Assembly (NCBI GenBank): GCA_964559125.1
Contig: CAZLGW010000011.1
Coordinates: 80,658-144,657 of the forward strand
DNA: 64,000 nucleotides
Direction: 5' to 3'
Source of the DNA: Ravibacter sp964559125
GTDB lineage: Bacteria; Bacteroidota; Bacteroidia; Cytophagales; Spirosomataceae
This document shows positions 25,157 to 33,645 of this stretch, piece after piece. Position 1 is the first letter of the stretch, and each line of letters begins with the position of its first letter. The notes under the pieces were generated by a model. The model saw only the letters and a list, made by a program, of their open reading frames with translations, made no database searches and was not told the DNA's origin. The position numbers and the translations under genes are program-made.

Positions 25157-28033
25157 ATGAAAGAGCGATTTTCTACAGTACTTGCGCTGCTGTTTCTATG
25201 CATTTGCACGCAGGCCCAGACCATCCGCTATGTAAAACAAACTGCCAACGGTGGTTCTCCGAGCGCCAACGGCCTCAGCTGGGGCGCGGCCTCCAACGAC
25301 CTGCAGGCTATGATCAATGCTTCTTCTGCCGGTGACCAGGTATGGGTGGCATCTCGCGTCAATATCCCTATCCGCAGTGCTAACAATATTACCGGCGTTC
25401 CGATCGTCAGCAGGTTTAACGCTTTTCTACTGAAAGAGGGTGTGAAGGTCTACGGTGGTTTTCCCGAAAATGGCGGAAGCTGGGCCGACCGTAATCCCGC
25501 AACGTACGTTACCACCCTTACCGGGGAGATGAATATAGGCGCAATCGAAGACAATAACGACGCCAACAATGCCTACCATGTAGTGTTAGCGGTAGGCGCT
25601 TCCGACTCTCCCCTTTCAGCCAATACCGTGCTTGATGGCTTTACCATTACAGGTGGGCGCGCTGATGATGCTTTTGGTATAGCGGTTAATGGCGAAGTGA
25701 TTGACAGCAACCTGGGCGGGGGTATTTATAACCGCTATTCCAATGCTACGTTTGCTAATCTCGTCATTAGCGGGAATAAAAGCAATAATTATGGTGGGGG
25801 AGTGGCTAATGAGGGAAGTTCACCTAGCCTGACCAATGTAATTATTAGTGGGAATTTAAGCCGGAATGCAGGCGGAATATTAAATTACGAGTCATCCTCT
25901 CCGACCCTTACCAATGTAACGATATGCGGAAATGCAACGACCGGTGAATATGGCGGCGTCATATATAGCAGCTACTACTCCTATCCCCGGTATAACAACT
26001 GCATTATTTGGGGTAACAACACAGGAATGACTACAGATATGACTAGTAGTTCTTACTATTGGTATTGCCTGGTGCAGGGGCGTTACGATAGCAGTAGTGG
26101 GAACATCCCCGATACCGATCCGCTGTTTATAAATGCGGTTCCATACCAGGATGCTCCCACTACTGCCGGTAATTATCGCCTGGTAAGCAACAGCCCCGTT
26201 GTCAATGCGGGTAATAACCAGTACTATTGGGATGCAGTCAATGGCGGTGCCGGGCTTCCGCTCCCGGGAGGGATGGATCTGTCAGGAAATGCCCGCATTG
26301 TGGATCAGATCATCGATATGGGGGCTTATGAAAGCCAGGTTATTCGCGATATCATACCCGCTCCGGGCAATATTCTTTATGTAGATCAAAACGTAACAGG
26401 AGGAGATGGTAAAGGCGGCAGCTGGAACAACGCCATTACCGAGCTTGCCAATGCGCTGAAATATGCCCGATCACTGAATAATTACAAGTCAGCCACTCCG
26501 CTTAAAATCTACGTGGCCAAGGGTATCTACAATCCCCTTTACAGCGCCGACGACGATAGCTATCTTGCCAACGGTAACCGGTTCAATAGTTTCGTAATGG
26601 TTAAAAATGTGCAGGTATATGGTGGCTTCGACCCGGCGGCGGGCATTACCGAACTGTCGCACAATCGCATTCTCCCCTCTTCCGGACAGGAAGGGACAGT
26701 CCTTTCCGGCGATATCGGCGCAGCGGGTGAGAACGCGTATAGTGTCGTGATCGCTGCCGGCGACGTGGGCAGCGCCGGGCTCGACGGCTTTACCATCACC
26801 GGCGGGAATGCGGATCTCTCATCGGGCAGTATTACGGTCAATGAGCAGGTTTTTCAACGGAACTTCGGAGGGGGTATCTGCAACTGGAGATCATCGCCGG
26901 TCCTGACGAACCTGCTCATCACCGGGAACGCCGCCAGTTACCTGGGCGCAGGGATTTACAATTATTTTGCTACACCGATCCTGACCAATGCTGTCATCAC
27001 CGGTAATAATTCTACGGTTTTTGGTGGAGGCGGTTATAACGTCGGCTCGGATATCGCGATGACCAACGTTACCATCAGCGGGAATACATCGGGAAATAAC
27101 GGAAAAGAATGGTACAACGCTTCCGGCGCTCCCGTGGTCCGCAATACCATTATCTGGGGCAACGGCGTATTCGGGCAGCTGTCGGATACGCAATACAGCC
27201 TGGTGCAGAACCAGACGGAAGCGGGCAACCCGGGTTATTTTTTGGCAGGAAATGAAAACCTTCCTCCTGCTACCAACCCGCAGTTCGTCAATCCGACCGG
27301 AGGAGATTATCGTCTTTCTCTTTCCAGCCCGGCGATCAATGCCGGAAGCAACAGCGCCTACGGCAATTTGTCAGGCGCTAAAGACCTGGCCGGTAATCCA
27401 AGGCTATGGGGCGCTACTATCGACATGGGCGCTTACGAAAACCAGGATGGTTCGCTGCCGGTGACGCTGGTGTCGTTCAAAGCCGCGCAGCAGGAAAATA
27501 CCGTTCAGCTTTCCTGGCAAACGACCGGAGAAGTGAATGCTTCCCATTTCGACATACAACGCAGTTCCGACGCAAAAAGCTTCGAAGGTATCGGCTCCGT
27601 AGCGGCAAAAGGTAGCGGCAAATATACCTTCTCGGACAACTCTCCCTTCGACTACGCTCAGGGATCGCCACTTTCAAGCGCAGCGGCGGCCGCTCTCGCC
27701 TACTACCGTTTGAAAATGATAGATCTGGACGGCACGTACGCCTATTCGGAAATCCGCTCCGTTTCCTTCAAAAAGGCAGGAAATGTCATTTCTCAAGACA
27801 ACCTTTATCCGAATCCTTCGGCAAAAGGAATGGTGATCCTCGAAACGGCAGACGGCCAGGCTGACCCGGTTATCAGGATATTCGACGGATTGGGCAGGGA
27901 AGTACCGGTCAGGATAACGGGCCGGGGCGGGAAATACTTCCTGGAGACTGCCGGCCTTCTTTCCGGAATGTACCATGTACAGGTCCGGGACGGGGAAAAA
28001 CGGCAGACTTTGCAGCTTGTGATAACAGATTAG
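25157..28033 (+). CDS. Secreted double beta-helix protein with T9SS sorting domain
   Basis: 958 residues. Signal peptide (MKERFSTVLALLFLCICTQAQ), then two consecutive beta-helix units (about 22-395 and 410-770), each opening with a WxxA..DLQ/ELxxAL segment and VLDGFTITGG / GLDGFTITGG, continuing with GGGIYNRYSNATFANLVISG-type coils, and ending in GNARIVDQIIDMGAYE / GNPRLWGATIDMGAYE. The whole helix unit has therefore been duplicated. The C-terminal third (LPVTLVSFKA onward, T9SS type-A domain LYPNPS) is nearly identical to that of the upstream gene, also at DNA level. Probable surface-exposed binding or structural protein; enzyme activity not evident. 53 bases after the first paralogue, likely one operon. 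Confidence 0.85.
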   Translation: MKERFSTVLALLFLCICTQAQTIRYVKQTANGGSPSANGLSWGAASNDLQAMINASSAGDQVWVASRVNIPIRSANNITGVPIVSRFNAFLLKEGVKVYGGFPENGGSWADRNPATYVTTLTGEMNIGAIEDNNDANNAYHVVLAVGASDSPLSANTVLDGFTITGGRADDAFGIAVNGEVIDSNLGGGIYNRYSNATFANLVISGNKSNNYGGGVANEGSSPSLTNVIISGNLSRNAGGILNYESSSPTLTNVTICGNATTGEYGGVIYSSYYSYPRYNNCIIWGNNTGMTTDMTSSSYYWYCLVQGRYDSSSGNIPDTDPLFINAVPYQDAPTTAGNYRLVSNSPVVNAGNNQYYWDAVNGGAGLPLPGGMDLSGNARIVDQIIDMGAYESQVIRDIIPAPGNILYVDQNVTGGDGKGGSWNNAITELANALKYARSLNNYKSATPLKIYVAKGIYNPLYSADDDSYLANGNRFNSFVMVKNVQVYGGFDPAAGITELSHNRILPSSGQEGTVLSGDIGAAGENAYSVVIAAGDVGSAGLDGFTITGGNADLSSGSITVNEQVFQRNFGGGICNWRSSPVLTNLLITGNAASYLGAGIYNYFATPILTNAVITGNNSTVFGGGGYNVGSDIAMTNVTISGNTSGNNGKEWYNASGAPVVRNTIIWGNGVFGQLSDTQYSLVQNQTEAGNPGYFLAGNENLPPATNPQFVNPTGGDYRLSLSSPAINAGSNSAYGNLSGAKDLAGNPRLWGATIDMGAYENQDGSLPVTLVSFKAAQQENTVQLSWQTTGEVNASHFDIQRSSDAKSFEGIGSVAAKGSGKYTFSDNSPFDYAQGSPLSSAAAAALAYYRLKMIDLDGTYAYSEIRSVSFKKAGNVISQDNLYPNPSAKGMVILETADGQADPVIRIFDGLGREVPVRITGRGGKYFLETAGLLSGMYHVQVRDGEKRQTLQLVITD
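27644..27663 (+). repeat. REP-like palindromic motif inside CDS (copy 2)
   Basis: CCCTTCGACTACGCTCAGGG encodes PFDYAQG; directly after it the protein has an extra SPLSSAAAAAL stretch that the upstream paralogue lacks. The indel between the two otherwise near-identical C-termini sits exactly at this motif. Confidence 0.45.
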
Positions 28034-28054
28034 AATACAAAGGCCCTCCATCCA

Positions 28055-28093
28055 CACCTGTCGGCGCATACGGTAACGTACGCCCGACAGGTG
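28055..28093. terminator. Bidirectional hairpin between convergent genes
   Basis: Arms CACCTGTCGG and CCGACAGGTG (ten bases, perfect) lie in the 73-base gap between two convergent genes. There is no T-tract on either side, so termination is probable only by position. Confidence 0.5.
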
Positions 28094-28106
28094 CCTGTGT
28101 AAACTC

Positions 28107-29627
28107 CTAACGACCTCCAGGACCGCTACTGCCTCCTATGGAAGTTACCATCGCCGATGTAGTGAAGGAGGTGGCAGACTTCGTCCCCGGCTCGTAGGAA
28201 CCGGAAGTATAAATCCCGAAGAAGTCTTCCGCTCCCGTTACAGCGCCGCCGGTATACAGTGAATACGTCTGGCCGGATTTTAGCTTGGGACTTGAAAACA
28301 GCATCGTGTTGCGGGTGATTGGTACGAGGAAAGTCAGCGCCTCCGTATTGTCGGAAGACACGAGGGAAATCAGCTGTCCGGCAGTGCTGCCGCTCATGAC
28401 AACCGAATACTGGGTGCTCACCGACGCAGTAGGCATGCTGGTGTTGCCGCCAAGACCGAGCACTATACCGCCCGTGATTTTGAAAGTGCTTTGGTCACAA
28501 TCGATTCCTCCTTCAGGGTTTTGAGCTCCTATGGCCAGTATTCTGCCCCCGGTGATGGTAATAGGACCGTTGCTGTCGATGCCGTCGTTGGAAGTGCTGT
28601 ACGCGTATATGTCGCCGCCGTTGATATAGATGAACTTACCGGCATTGATGGCATCGTCGGTTGCCTTTATCTCGATCGTACCCCCGTTGATGGTCAGCAC
28701 GCTTTTGCTTTCTATTCCTTCGTCTTTGGTGTCTATGACAATATGACCGCCGTTTATCGTCAGGTAGGGATCGATCTTATTATCAGTGTCGTAGGAGGCG
28801 GTTATGGCCTTACCGGTGGAGCTGATATTAATGGATCCGTCGTTAATGACAATATAGCCTTCTTCACACTGGATCCCGTCGTCGGTAGCAGTAATATCAA
28901 GAGACCCGCCGTCAATAATGATGGCGTCGTTGGCATGCAGGCCGTCTTTTACCGCTCCGGTTACCGTGATGGCGGCATCGATGATACGGATATAGTCGTC
29001 GCTGGCAATGGCATGGGCATAATTGCTTTTAACAGAGAGCTTGCCTCCGCCGGTGAAGATGAGCTGGCCTTCGGAGAAGAAGGCGCCCTTCATATCTTCA
29101 GATCCGCTCGCTTTGTAGGAGCTGCCGTCGGTAAGCTGGTTGTCCGAATCCGCAGCCAGTACTACGAAAACCCTTTTTCCAGACTGGATATTGATGGCCG
29201 GTCCGTCCGGATTGGTGATGCTGACTCCATTAAGGGACAGCTTAAACTTCTTGTCGCTGTAAATTTTGAGCGATCCGTCGGTCGTAGTCCCAGAAATATC
29301 ATATTCGATCTCTGAGATAGTAGAATTGACAACTACATCTCCGCCTGTTTCCGAGACTTCAACGCCTTTCCCTTCAAAGGGATTGGTGATACTCACCGCG
29401 GATCCGAACCGGATCGTTACTTTGCCAGAAAATGTTGAATTTTCGATCAGGTCGTCGGGATTGGCGGCGGTACCTGTATCTCCTTCGGTTTGCCGGGATT
29501 CAGTGTCTGCGGTTGCTATCGTAACCGATCCTCCCTCATCCGGTTCAGGGAGTATCTCGTCATTACTCTGGCAGGAGAGAAAAACCGAAAGTATGGAAAA
29601 GACGAGAACCCTACGAAAATTATCCAT
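28107..29627 (-). CDS. Cthe_2159-type beta-helix carbohydrate-binding lipoprotein
   Basis: 506 residues with lipobox FSILSVFLSCQSND (Cys near 19). After an acidic, Ser/Thr-rich linker, the body is a right-handed beta-helix with repeats such as KLSLNGVSITNPDGPAINIQ, DGLHANDAIIIDGGSLDIT, DDGIQCEEGYIVINDGSINI and DDAINAGKFIYINGGDIYAY. This is the pattern of the Cthe_2159 family (DUF4353), whose founding member binds cellulose and acidic polysaccharide with calcium. It lacks a T9SS tail, so it is probably held by lipid at the outer membrane. Convergent with the two T9SS beta-helix genes, with which it may share a surface-polysaccharide role. Confidence 0.82.
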   Translation of the reverse strand: MDNFRRVLVFSILSVFLSCQSNDEILPEPDEGGSVTIATADTESRQTEGDTGTAANPDDLIENSTFSGKVTIRFGSAVSITNPFEGKGVEVSETGGDVVVNSTISEIEYDISGTTTDGSLKIYSDKKFKLSLNGVSITNPDGPAINIQSGKRVFVVLAADSDNQLTDGSSYKASGSEDMKGAFFSEGQLIFTGGGKLSVKSNYAHAIASDDYIRIIDAAITVTGAVKDGLHANDAIIIDGGSLDITATDDGIQCEEGYIVINDGSINISSTGKAITASYDTDNKIDPYLTINGGHIVIDTKDEGIESKSVLTINGGTIEIKATDDAINAGKFIYINGGDIYAYSTSNDGIDSNGPITITGGRILAIGAQNPEGGIDCDQSTFKITGGIVLGLGGNTSMPTASVSTQYSVVMSGSTAGQLISLVSSDNTEALTFLVPITRNTMLFSSPKLKSGQTYSLYTGGAVTGAEDFFGIYTSGSYEPGTKSATSFTTSAMVTSIGGSSGPGGR

Positions 29628-29755
29628 GACTGCTTAAATTAAGTTTAGAGGTAAATACCCGGGATATATGACTCAGTACGTAAGCCGGCCGGTATCTGTT
29701 ACAGGGCAACAGGTGGATATCGATGAACGAAGAGGTTTTATCGACGAACTGACGC

Positions 29756-29793
29756 ATAAAAACAATGGCGGCCGGGCAATGCCCGGCCGCCAT
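29756..29793 (-). terminator. Strong intrinsic terminator closing the large minus-strand block
   Basis: ATGGCGGCCGGGCA (29765-29778) is a perfect 14-base inverted match of TGCCCGGCCGCCAT (29780-29793). Reading on the minus strand the stem is followed by TTGTTTTTAT. It lies about 40 bases past the last gene (aldolase-like) of the block. Confidence 0.8.
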
Positions 29794-29833
29794 ATGCAAC
29801 TACCATCTATCGAAAAAAAACTGTAACTAAACT

Positions 29834-30895
29834 CTAAGCAAGTGTTTTCTGACTCTCAAGCCATTCGGCTACAAAACTGTCGTCAACCAGGTGCGGATAA
29901 GCTTTGGATACCCTCTCGATCTCCTCGGCCTGTCCCGGCGACAGGTCTTCTTTGGGGTTCAGACACCAGATCCCGTCGAGTAATCCCTGCCTGTACAAAA
30001 CCTGGTGTACACCGGCAATACAGCCATGAAAGCTGTTAAAAGGGTCGAATATGGCCGCATTCATATCGGTTACCTCGATGTTGCGGGTAAAGAATTCGGA
30101 TGCATCGGGGTAGCCCGCCGCTATCTGCTTTTTGATCTCTTCGAGCAGCCAGACCGCCTTCCCGGTCCAGGCAGCCCAATGTCCCAGCAAGCCGCCTGCA
30201 AACCGCTTGGTCACCTTTTCCCCGTTTACCTCGAAGCGGTATTCGGTTAGCAGGTCGTTGACGATGTTGTCGTCGTTGCCGGTATAAAGCGCTATTTCAT
30301 CTTTCCTGGAAGAATTGCAAACCGCTCTGACCACGTCGATGGTCTGGTAGCGGTTAAAGGAGGCTACCTTGATCCCGTAGACATTGGGGATGTCGGCAAA
30401 GGCTTTCCAGAAATCGTAGCTGAACGCCCTTCCTCCGATAGAGGTTTGCAGATAAAACCCGAACACCGGTATCTCCCTGGCGATAGTAGCCACATGCTCA
30501 AGCACTTCTTCCTCGGTTTCGGTTTTAAAGGCAGCCATTCCCAGCAATACCATGTCGTAACCATATTTGCGGGCAAGCTGCGCTTCCCGCAGCGCCTGCC
30601 CTGTCTTACCGACCACGCCGGCTATTTTCAGGAAGGGCCTGTCGAGATTAGCGGCCTCCACTTCTTCGGCGGCAAGCCTGAGTACAGGCTCAAGCAGGTC
30701 ATGCTCCGCATCGCGGATCTCGAACTGCGTGGTATGGACGGCCACGGCAATCCCCCCGGCCCCCGCTGCCATATAGTAGCGCGTAAGTCTTCTCTGCTTT
30801 TCTTCGTCGAGCTTACGGTCGGCGTTTAGCGCCAGGGGGTGAGCCGGGATCACGGTTCCCCTGTATAAAAGCGCTTTCTTATCTTCGTTCAGCAT
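29834..30895 (-). CDS. DHDPS/NAL-superfamily aldolase-like protein
   Basis: Class I, Schiff-base TIM-barrel lyase family (dihydrodipicolinate synthase, N-acetylneuraminate lyase, KDG aldolase). 353 residues, longer than the usual 290-300. Seen: the TT pair in AVAVHTTQFE (about 57), the tyrosine position in IPVFGFYLQTSIGG, and the Schiff-base lysine in VYGIKVASFN. This supports an active aldolase or dehydratase on a 2-keto acid, not the lysine pathway enzyme, given the neighbours. Last gene of the block, 23 bases after the epimerase-like gene. The substrate is unknown; the context suggests a sugar-acid breakdown step. Confidence 0.85.
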   Translation of the reverse strand: MLNEDKKALLYRGTVIPAHPLALNADRKLDEEKQRRLTRYYMAAGAGGIAVAVHTTQFEIRDAEHDLLEPVLRLAAEEVEAANLDRPFLKIAGVVGKTGQALREAQLARKYGYDMVLLGMAAFKTETEEEVLEHVATIAREIPVFGFYLQTSIGGRAFSYDFWKAFADIPNVYGIKVASFNRYQTIDVVRAVCNSSRKDEIALYTGNDDNIVNDLLTEYRFEVNGEKVTKRFAGGLLGHWAAWTGKAVWLLEEIKKQIAAGYPDASEFFTRNIEVTDMNAAIFDPFNSFHGCIAGVHQVLYRQGLLDGIWCLNPKEDLSPGQAEEIERVSKAYPHLVDDSFVAEWLESQKTLA

Positions 30896-30918
30896 ATTTG
30901 TGTCGTTTGTATAACTAG

Positions 30919-31935
30919 CTAATATTGTCCCTTACGTTCCTGGAAGTGAGTCGGTTTGTTAATCGTCTCCCCGCCTTCCAGAAGCCAGGTAGCGGTAATT
31001 TCAATCATTTGCTTGAGCGGTACCTTCGGATAGCCGAAGAGCCTGAACGACTCGGCGGCATTGCTGATCAGGGCGGTTTGCTGCGGTTCGCCGGTAAACT
31101 GCGGAGTCTTGCCGAATCTCTTGCCGAATTCTTCGGCCAGCCATTTTACTGAAACCATTTCCGGGCCGGTTACATTGAGGAGCTTGGGAGGAGAGGAGCA
31201 GTGCAGAAGCGACCGGATAGCGATCTCGTTGGAGTCGCTCTGCCAGATCACATTTACAAACCCTGTCGACACGTCGATCGGTCTTTCAGCCAGGACGGAT
31301 TTTGCAATTTCCAGCAGCACGCCATACCTGAAATCGATGGCATAGTTAAGCCTGTACATCAGCACGGGTGTACCGTGTGTGAGGGAGAAGTGCTCGAAAA
31401 TCCGTTCTCTTCCCAGGCACGACTGCCCGTATTCTCCCAGGGGGTTCGGCTTGATGTCTTCGCTGGCGCCGCCGGAACTGATGTCCACATAGGGATAGAC
31501 ATTGCCGGTGGAATACACCACGATACGGCTGTTTTTATATTTCTCGGCCACACGCCCGGGCAGGTATGCATTCATAGCCCAGGTATAGGCTTCGCGGTCT
31601 TTGGTACCGAATTTCGTCCCGGCCAGGTAGAGCACATTGGGGGCGTCGGGCAAGGCCTGCAATTGGGCGTCGTCGAGAATATCCGCCGAAATGGTCTCTA
31701 TGCCGTCAGCTTCCAGGGATTCGCGGAGTCCAGCCTCGCTGAACCTGGATACTCCTGTTACTTTATTGGCTTTTCCTGCCAGCTGCAAGGCTTTTTTGGT
31801 AAGCCGGGCTATGCTCGGTCCGATCTTTCCGCCGGCCCCCAGAATGATGATGTCACCGTCGAGTTTGGATATATCCTGAACGAGCTCATCCGACGGTGCC
31901 AGAAACTGCTCCTGAAAGGTGCTGATATTAGTCAT
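30919..31935 (-). CDS. NAD-dependent epimerase/dehydratase family protein, atypical active site
   Basis: 338 residues, extended SDR fold. Dinucleotide motif GAGGKIG (33-39) and NVLYLAGTKFG (about 100-110) fit the family; the SDR serine/threonine region is YSTGNVYP (141-148). The expected YxxxK pair is replaced: the tyrosine in GEYGQSC (Tyr169) is followed four positions later by Cys173, not lysine. It may therefore catalyse a different reaction or bind NAD without classical proton transfer. Cytoplasmic. Sits between the Nramp-like transporter and the aldolase, 19 and 23 bases away. Confidence 0.8.
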   Translation of the reverse strand: MTNISTFQEQFLAPSDELVQDISKLDGDIIILGAGGKIGPSIARLTKKALQLAGKANKVTGVSRFSEAGLRESLEADGIETISADILDDAQLQALPDAPNVLYLAGTKFGTKDREAYTWAMNAYLPGRVAEKYKNSRIVVYSTGNVYPYVDISSGGASEDIKPNPLGEYGQSCLGRERIFEHFSLTHGTPVLMYRLNYAIDFRYGVLLEIAKSVLAERPIDVSTGFVNVIWQSDSNEIAIRSLLHCSSPPKLLNVTGPEMVSVKWLAEEFGKRFGKTPQFTGEPQQTALISNAAESFRLFGYPKVPLKQMIEITATWLLEGGETINKPTHFQERKGQY

Positions 31936-31954
31936 GAATACTTTGAAAAATAGG

Positions 31955-33247
31955 TTATTTTAAAAACAATTCGTTAATGTTGATCAATGCCAGGAAGATG
32001 ATCAGGATAAGTCCTGCAAGTCCGGCAATCCTGGTAAACGGGGAATTGACCTTATCTCCCATGGTCTCTTTGTCGTTGGCGATGATATACATGGCGATAC
32101 CGATAATGGGAACCACGAAGATGGTAACGCTCTGAGCGAACACAATGAGCTCGAGCGGCAGCTTCCCGAATGCCAGCGCCACACCGGCGCCAACGATCAT
32201 CACGAGTGCGGTGAGGAGCCTGACAGGTTTGGAGCCGAAGCTGCTTCCGAAGCCGAGCGCATCGCTGAGGAGCGTACCGCCTACGGAGGCATTGCCTATC
32301 TGCGAGGAGAAAGCCGCGCCGAAAAGCCCTACCAGGAAAAGTGTGGCGGCGTTGTGGCCGAAGATCGGCTCAAGGGCTTTGGCCATATCCGAACCTGTAT
32401 TGACGGTGAGGCCTTTCGGATTTAATACCGCTGCGGCACAGACAATGACAACGGCGCTCATGACTCCGAGCAGCAATACGCCTGTGAGGCTATCATTCCG
32501 GGTGTTTTTAAGGGCAGGGTTTAACCTGACACGCTCTTGTATGAGGTACGACTGATATAAGGCTCCTACGATAGAAAAGCAGGACGCTATAAAGGCAATG
32601 ACCAGCCCAAGGGAACCCTCCGGAAGTGATGGTACCGCAAATCCTTCTATCATCTTTACCGGGTCGGGCTTAGCCAGCACAAACGTGGTGACAAACGAAA
32701 AAAGCATGAGCAGGATAAGGGCGATCATCGTCTTTTCCAGAACGGAATAAAACTTCCTGAAGAAGAGCAGGCTTACCGCAGCTATCGTACAGCCGATAAC
32801 CCACGGGGCGGGCGAAGTGCCCGACAACTCTCCGAGCGCGATGCCTACACCGATGGAATTACCGGCCTGGAAAGATGTTGAAACCAGGAAAACGCATATT
32901 CCTATCACAATAGAAACAGGTTTTCCCCATTTCTTCCTGACGGTTTGCAGGAAAGAATCCTGGATGGTCGCTCCGATACGGGTAGCCATAGCGGTAAACA
33001 CAGCCATAAAGAAAATGGCCACAGTGATGATCCACAACAGGTCGTAACCGTAAAGAGCGCCGAGTTTGGATGTAATAGTGAGCTTGCTCGGGCCAAAAAC
33101 GAGCGCTGCGGTAATCAAACCGGGCGCTACGACCTGAAGCCACTTAACAAGAGGATTTGCGGATTTTTCCAAGTTTACTTTCTTTAGATTTTCTGGTCTT
33201 GTTGTAGGGAATTTCCCTAAATCTCGGGATCTGCCCAGTAGGTGCAA
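31955..33247 (-). CDS. Nramp-like transporter lacking metal-binding motifs
   Basis: 430 residues with about eleven membrane helices and Nramp (NRAMP/MntH) topology starting APGLITAALVFGPSKLTITS (41-60). Classical members have DPGN in helix 1 and MPH in helix 6; here the equivalents are GPSK (52-55) and the ALYQSYLIQE segment (229-238), so the metal-coordinating Asp, Asn and Met are absent. The substrate is probably not Mn or Fe and may be an organic solute or another cation. The ATG at 33247 overlaps the 3' end of the HiPIP gene by 31 bases; a TTG at 33172 is an alternative start. Third-last gene of the block, next to the sugar-type enzymes. Confidence 0.8.
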   Translation of the reverse strand: MHLLGRSRDLGKFPTTRPENLKKVNLEKSANPLVKWLQVVAPGLITAALVFGPSKLTITSKLGALYGYDLLWIITVAIFFMAVFTAMATRIGATIQDSFLQTVRKKWGKPVSIVIGICVFLVSTSFQAGNSIGVGIALGELSGTSPAPWVIGCTIAAVSLLFFRKFYSVLEKTMIALILLMLFSFVTTFVLAKPDPVKMIEGFAVPSLPEGSLGLVIAFIASCFSIVGALYQSYLIQERVRLNPALKNTRNDSLTGVLLLGVMSAVVIVCAAAVLNPKGLTVNTGSDMAKALEPIFGHNAATLFLVGLFGAAFSSQIGNASVGGTLLSDALGFGSSFGSKPVRLLTALVMIVGAGVALAFGKLPLELIVFAQSVTIFVVPIIGIAMYIIANDKETMGDKVNSPFTRIAGLAGLILIIFLALININELFLK

Positions 33248-33606
33248 TATGCATCCAGGAAGACAGGCCCCTTAAATAACTGGCAGCCCCCGCAGTTGCT
33301 TCCCGGCTGCCCGGGTATAAACAACTTGCAGTTTTCGCACAGGTTGTCCGGAATGGGCGATTTGTCTACGTAACCCAACGCTTTCCTTTTTTCTATCTCA
33401 GACGGCTCTATGTTGGAAAAATCCGTACACGGATCGCCTGATGGTTTTTCTGCAACCGGCGCTTCTGCCGCAGTCTTTTCTCCTGTTTGCCCGCTTTTAT
33501 CGTTCCCGCCGCAGGCAGCCAGGACAGACCCGGCTCCAAGCAGCAGTACTCCGTTATTCAGGATGTCTGAACAGAATATCCGCCTGCTGATTTTACTATT
33601 ATTCAT
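33217..33606 (-). CDS. Tat-exported high-potential iron-sulfur-like protein
   Basis: 129 residues. Twin-arginine start KISRRIFCSDILNNG and a following hydrophobic/lipobox-like GSVLAACGG. After a Glu/Ala/Pro/Lys linker, the C-terminal half has the HiPIP pattern NLCENCKLF, GSNCGGCQLF, DAYCTYW: two cysteines as CxxC, a further cysteine in GGC and one before TYW, enough to bind one [4Fe-4S] cluster. HiPIPs are small periplasmic electron carriers. Probable partner of a periplasmic oxidoreductase, perhaps the neighbouring propeller protein. 39 bases downstream of that gene. Confidence 0.78.
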   Translation of the reverse strand: MNNSKISRRIFCSDILNNGVLLLGAGSVLAACGGNDKSGQTGEKTAAEAPVAEKPSGDPCTDFSNIEPSEIEKRKALGYVDKSPIPDNLCENCKLFIPGQPGSNCGGCQLFKGPVFLDAYCTYWADPEI

Positions 33607-33645
33607 GGTTATGTATTTGGAACAATGAGTTATCTTGGGAAATGG

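Noticed and set aside
28491..29315. Long plus-strand open frame (274 codons) opposite the Cthe_2159-type gene
   Set aside because: It is antisense to a clear lipoprotein gene whose repeats force regular codon patterns; the translation has no family resemblance.
29834..30895. DapA of lysine synthesis
   Set aside because: Longer than DapA, with only partial motif match, and located at the end of a catabolic block; called at superfamily level only.
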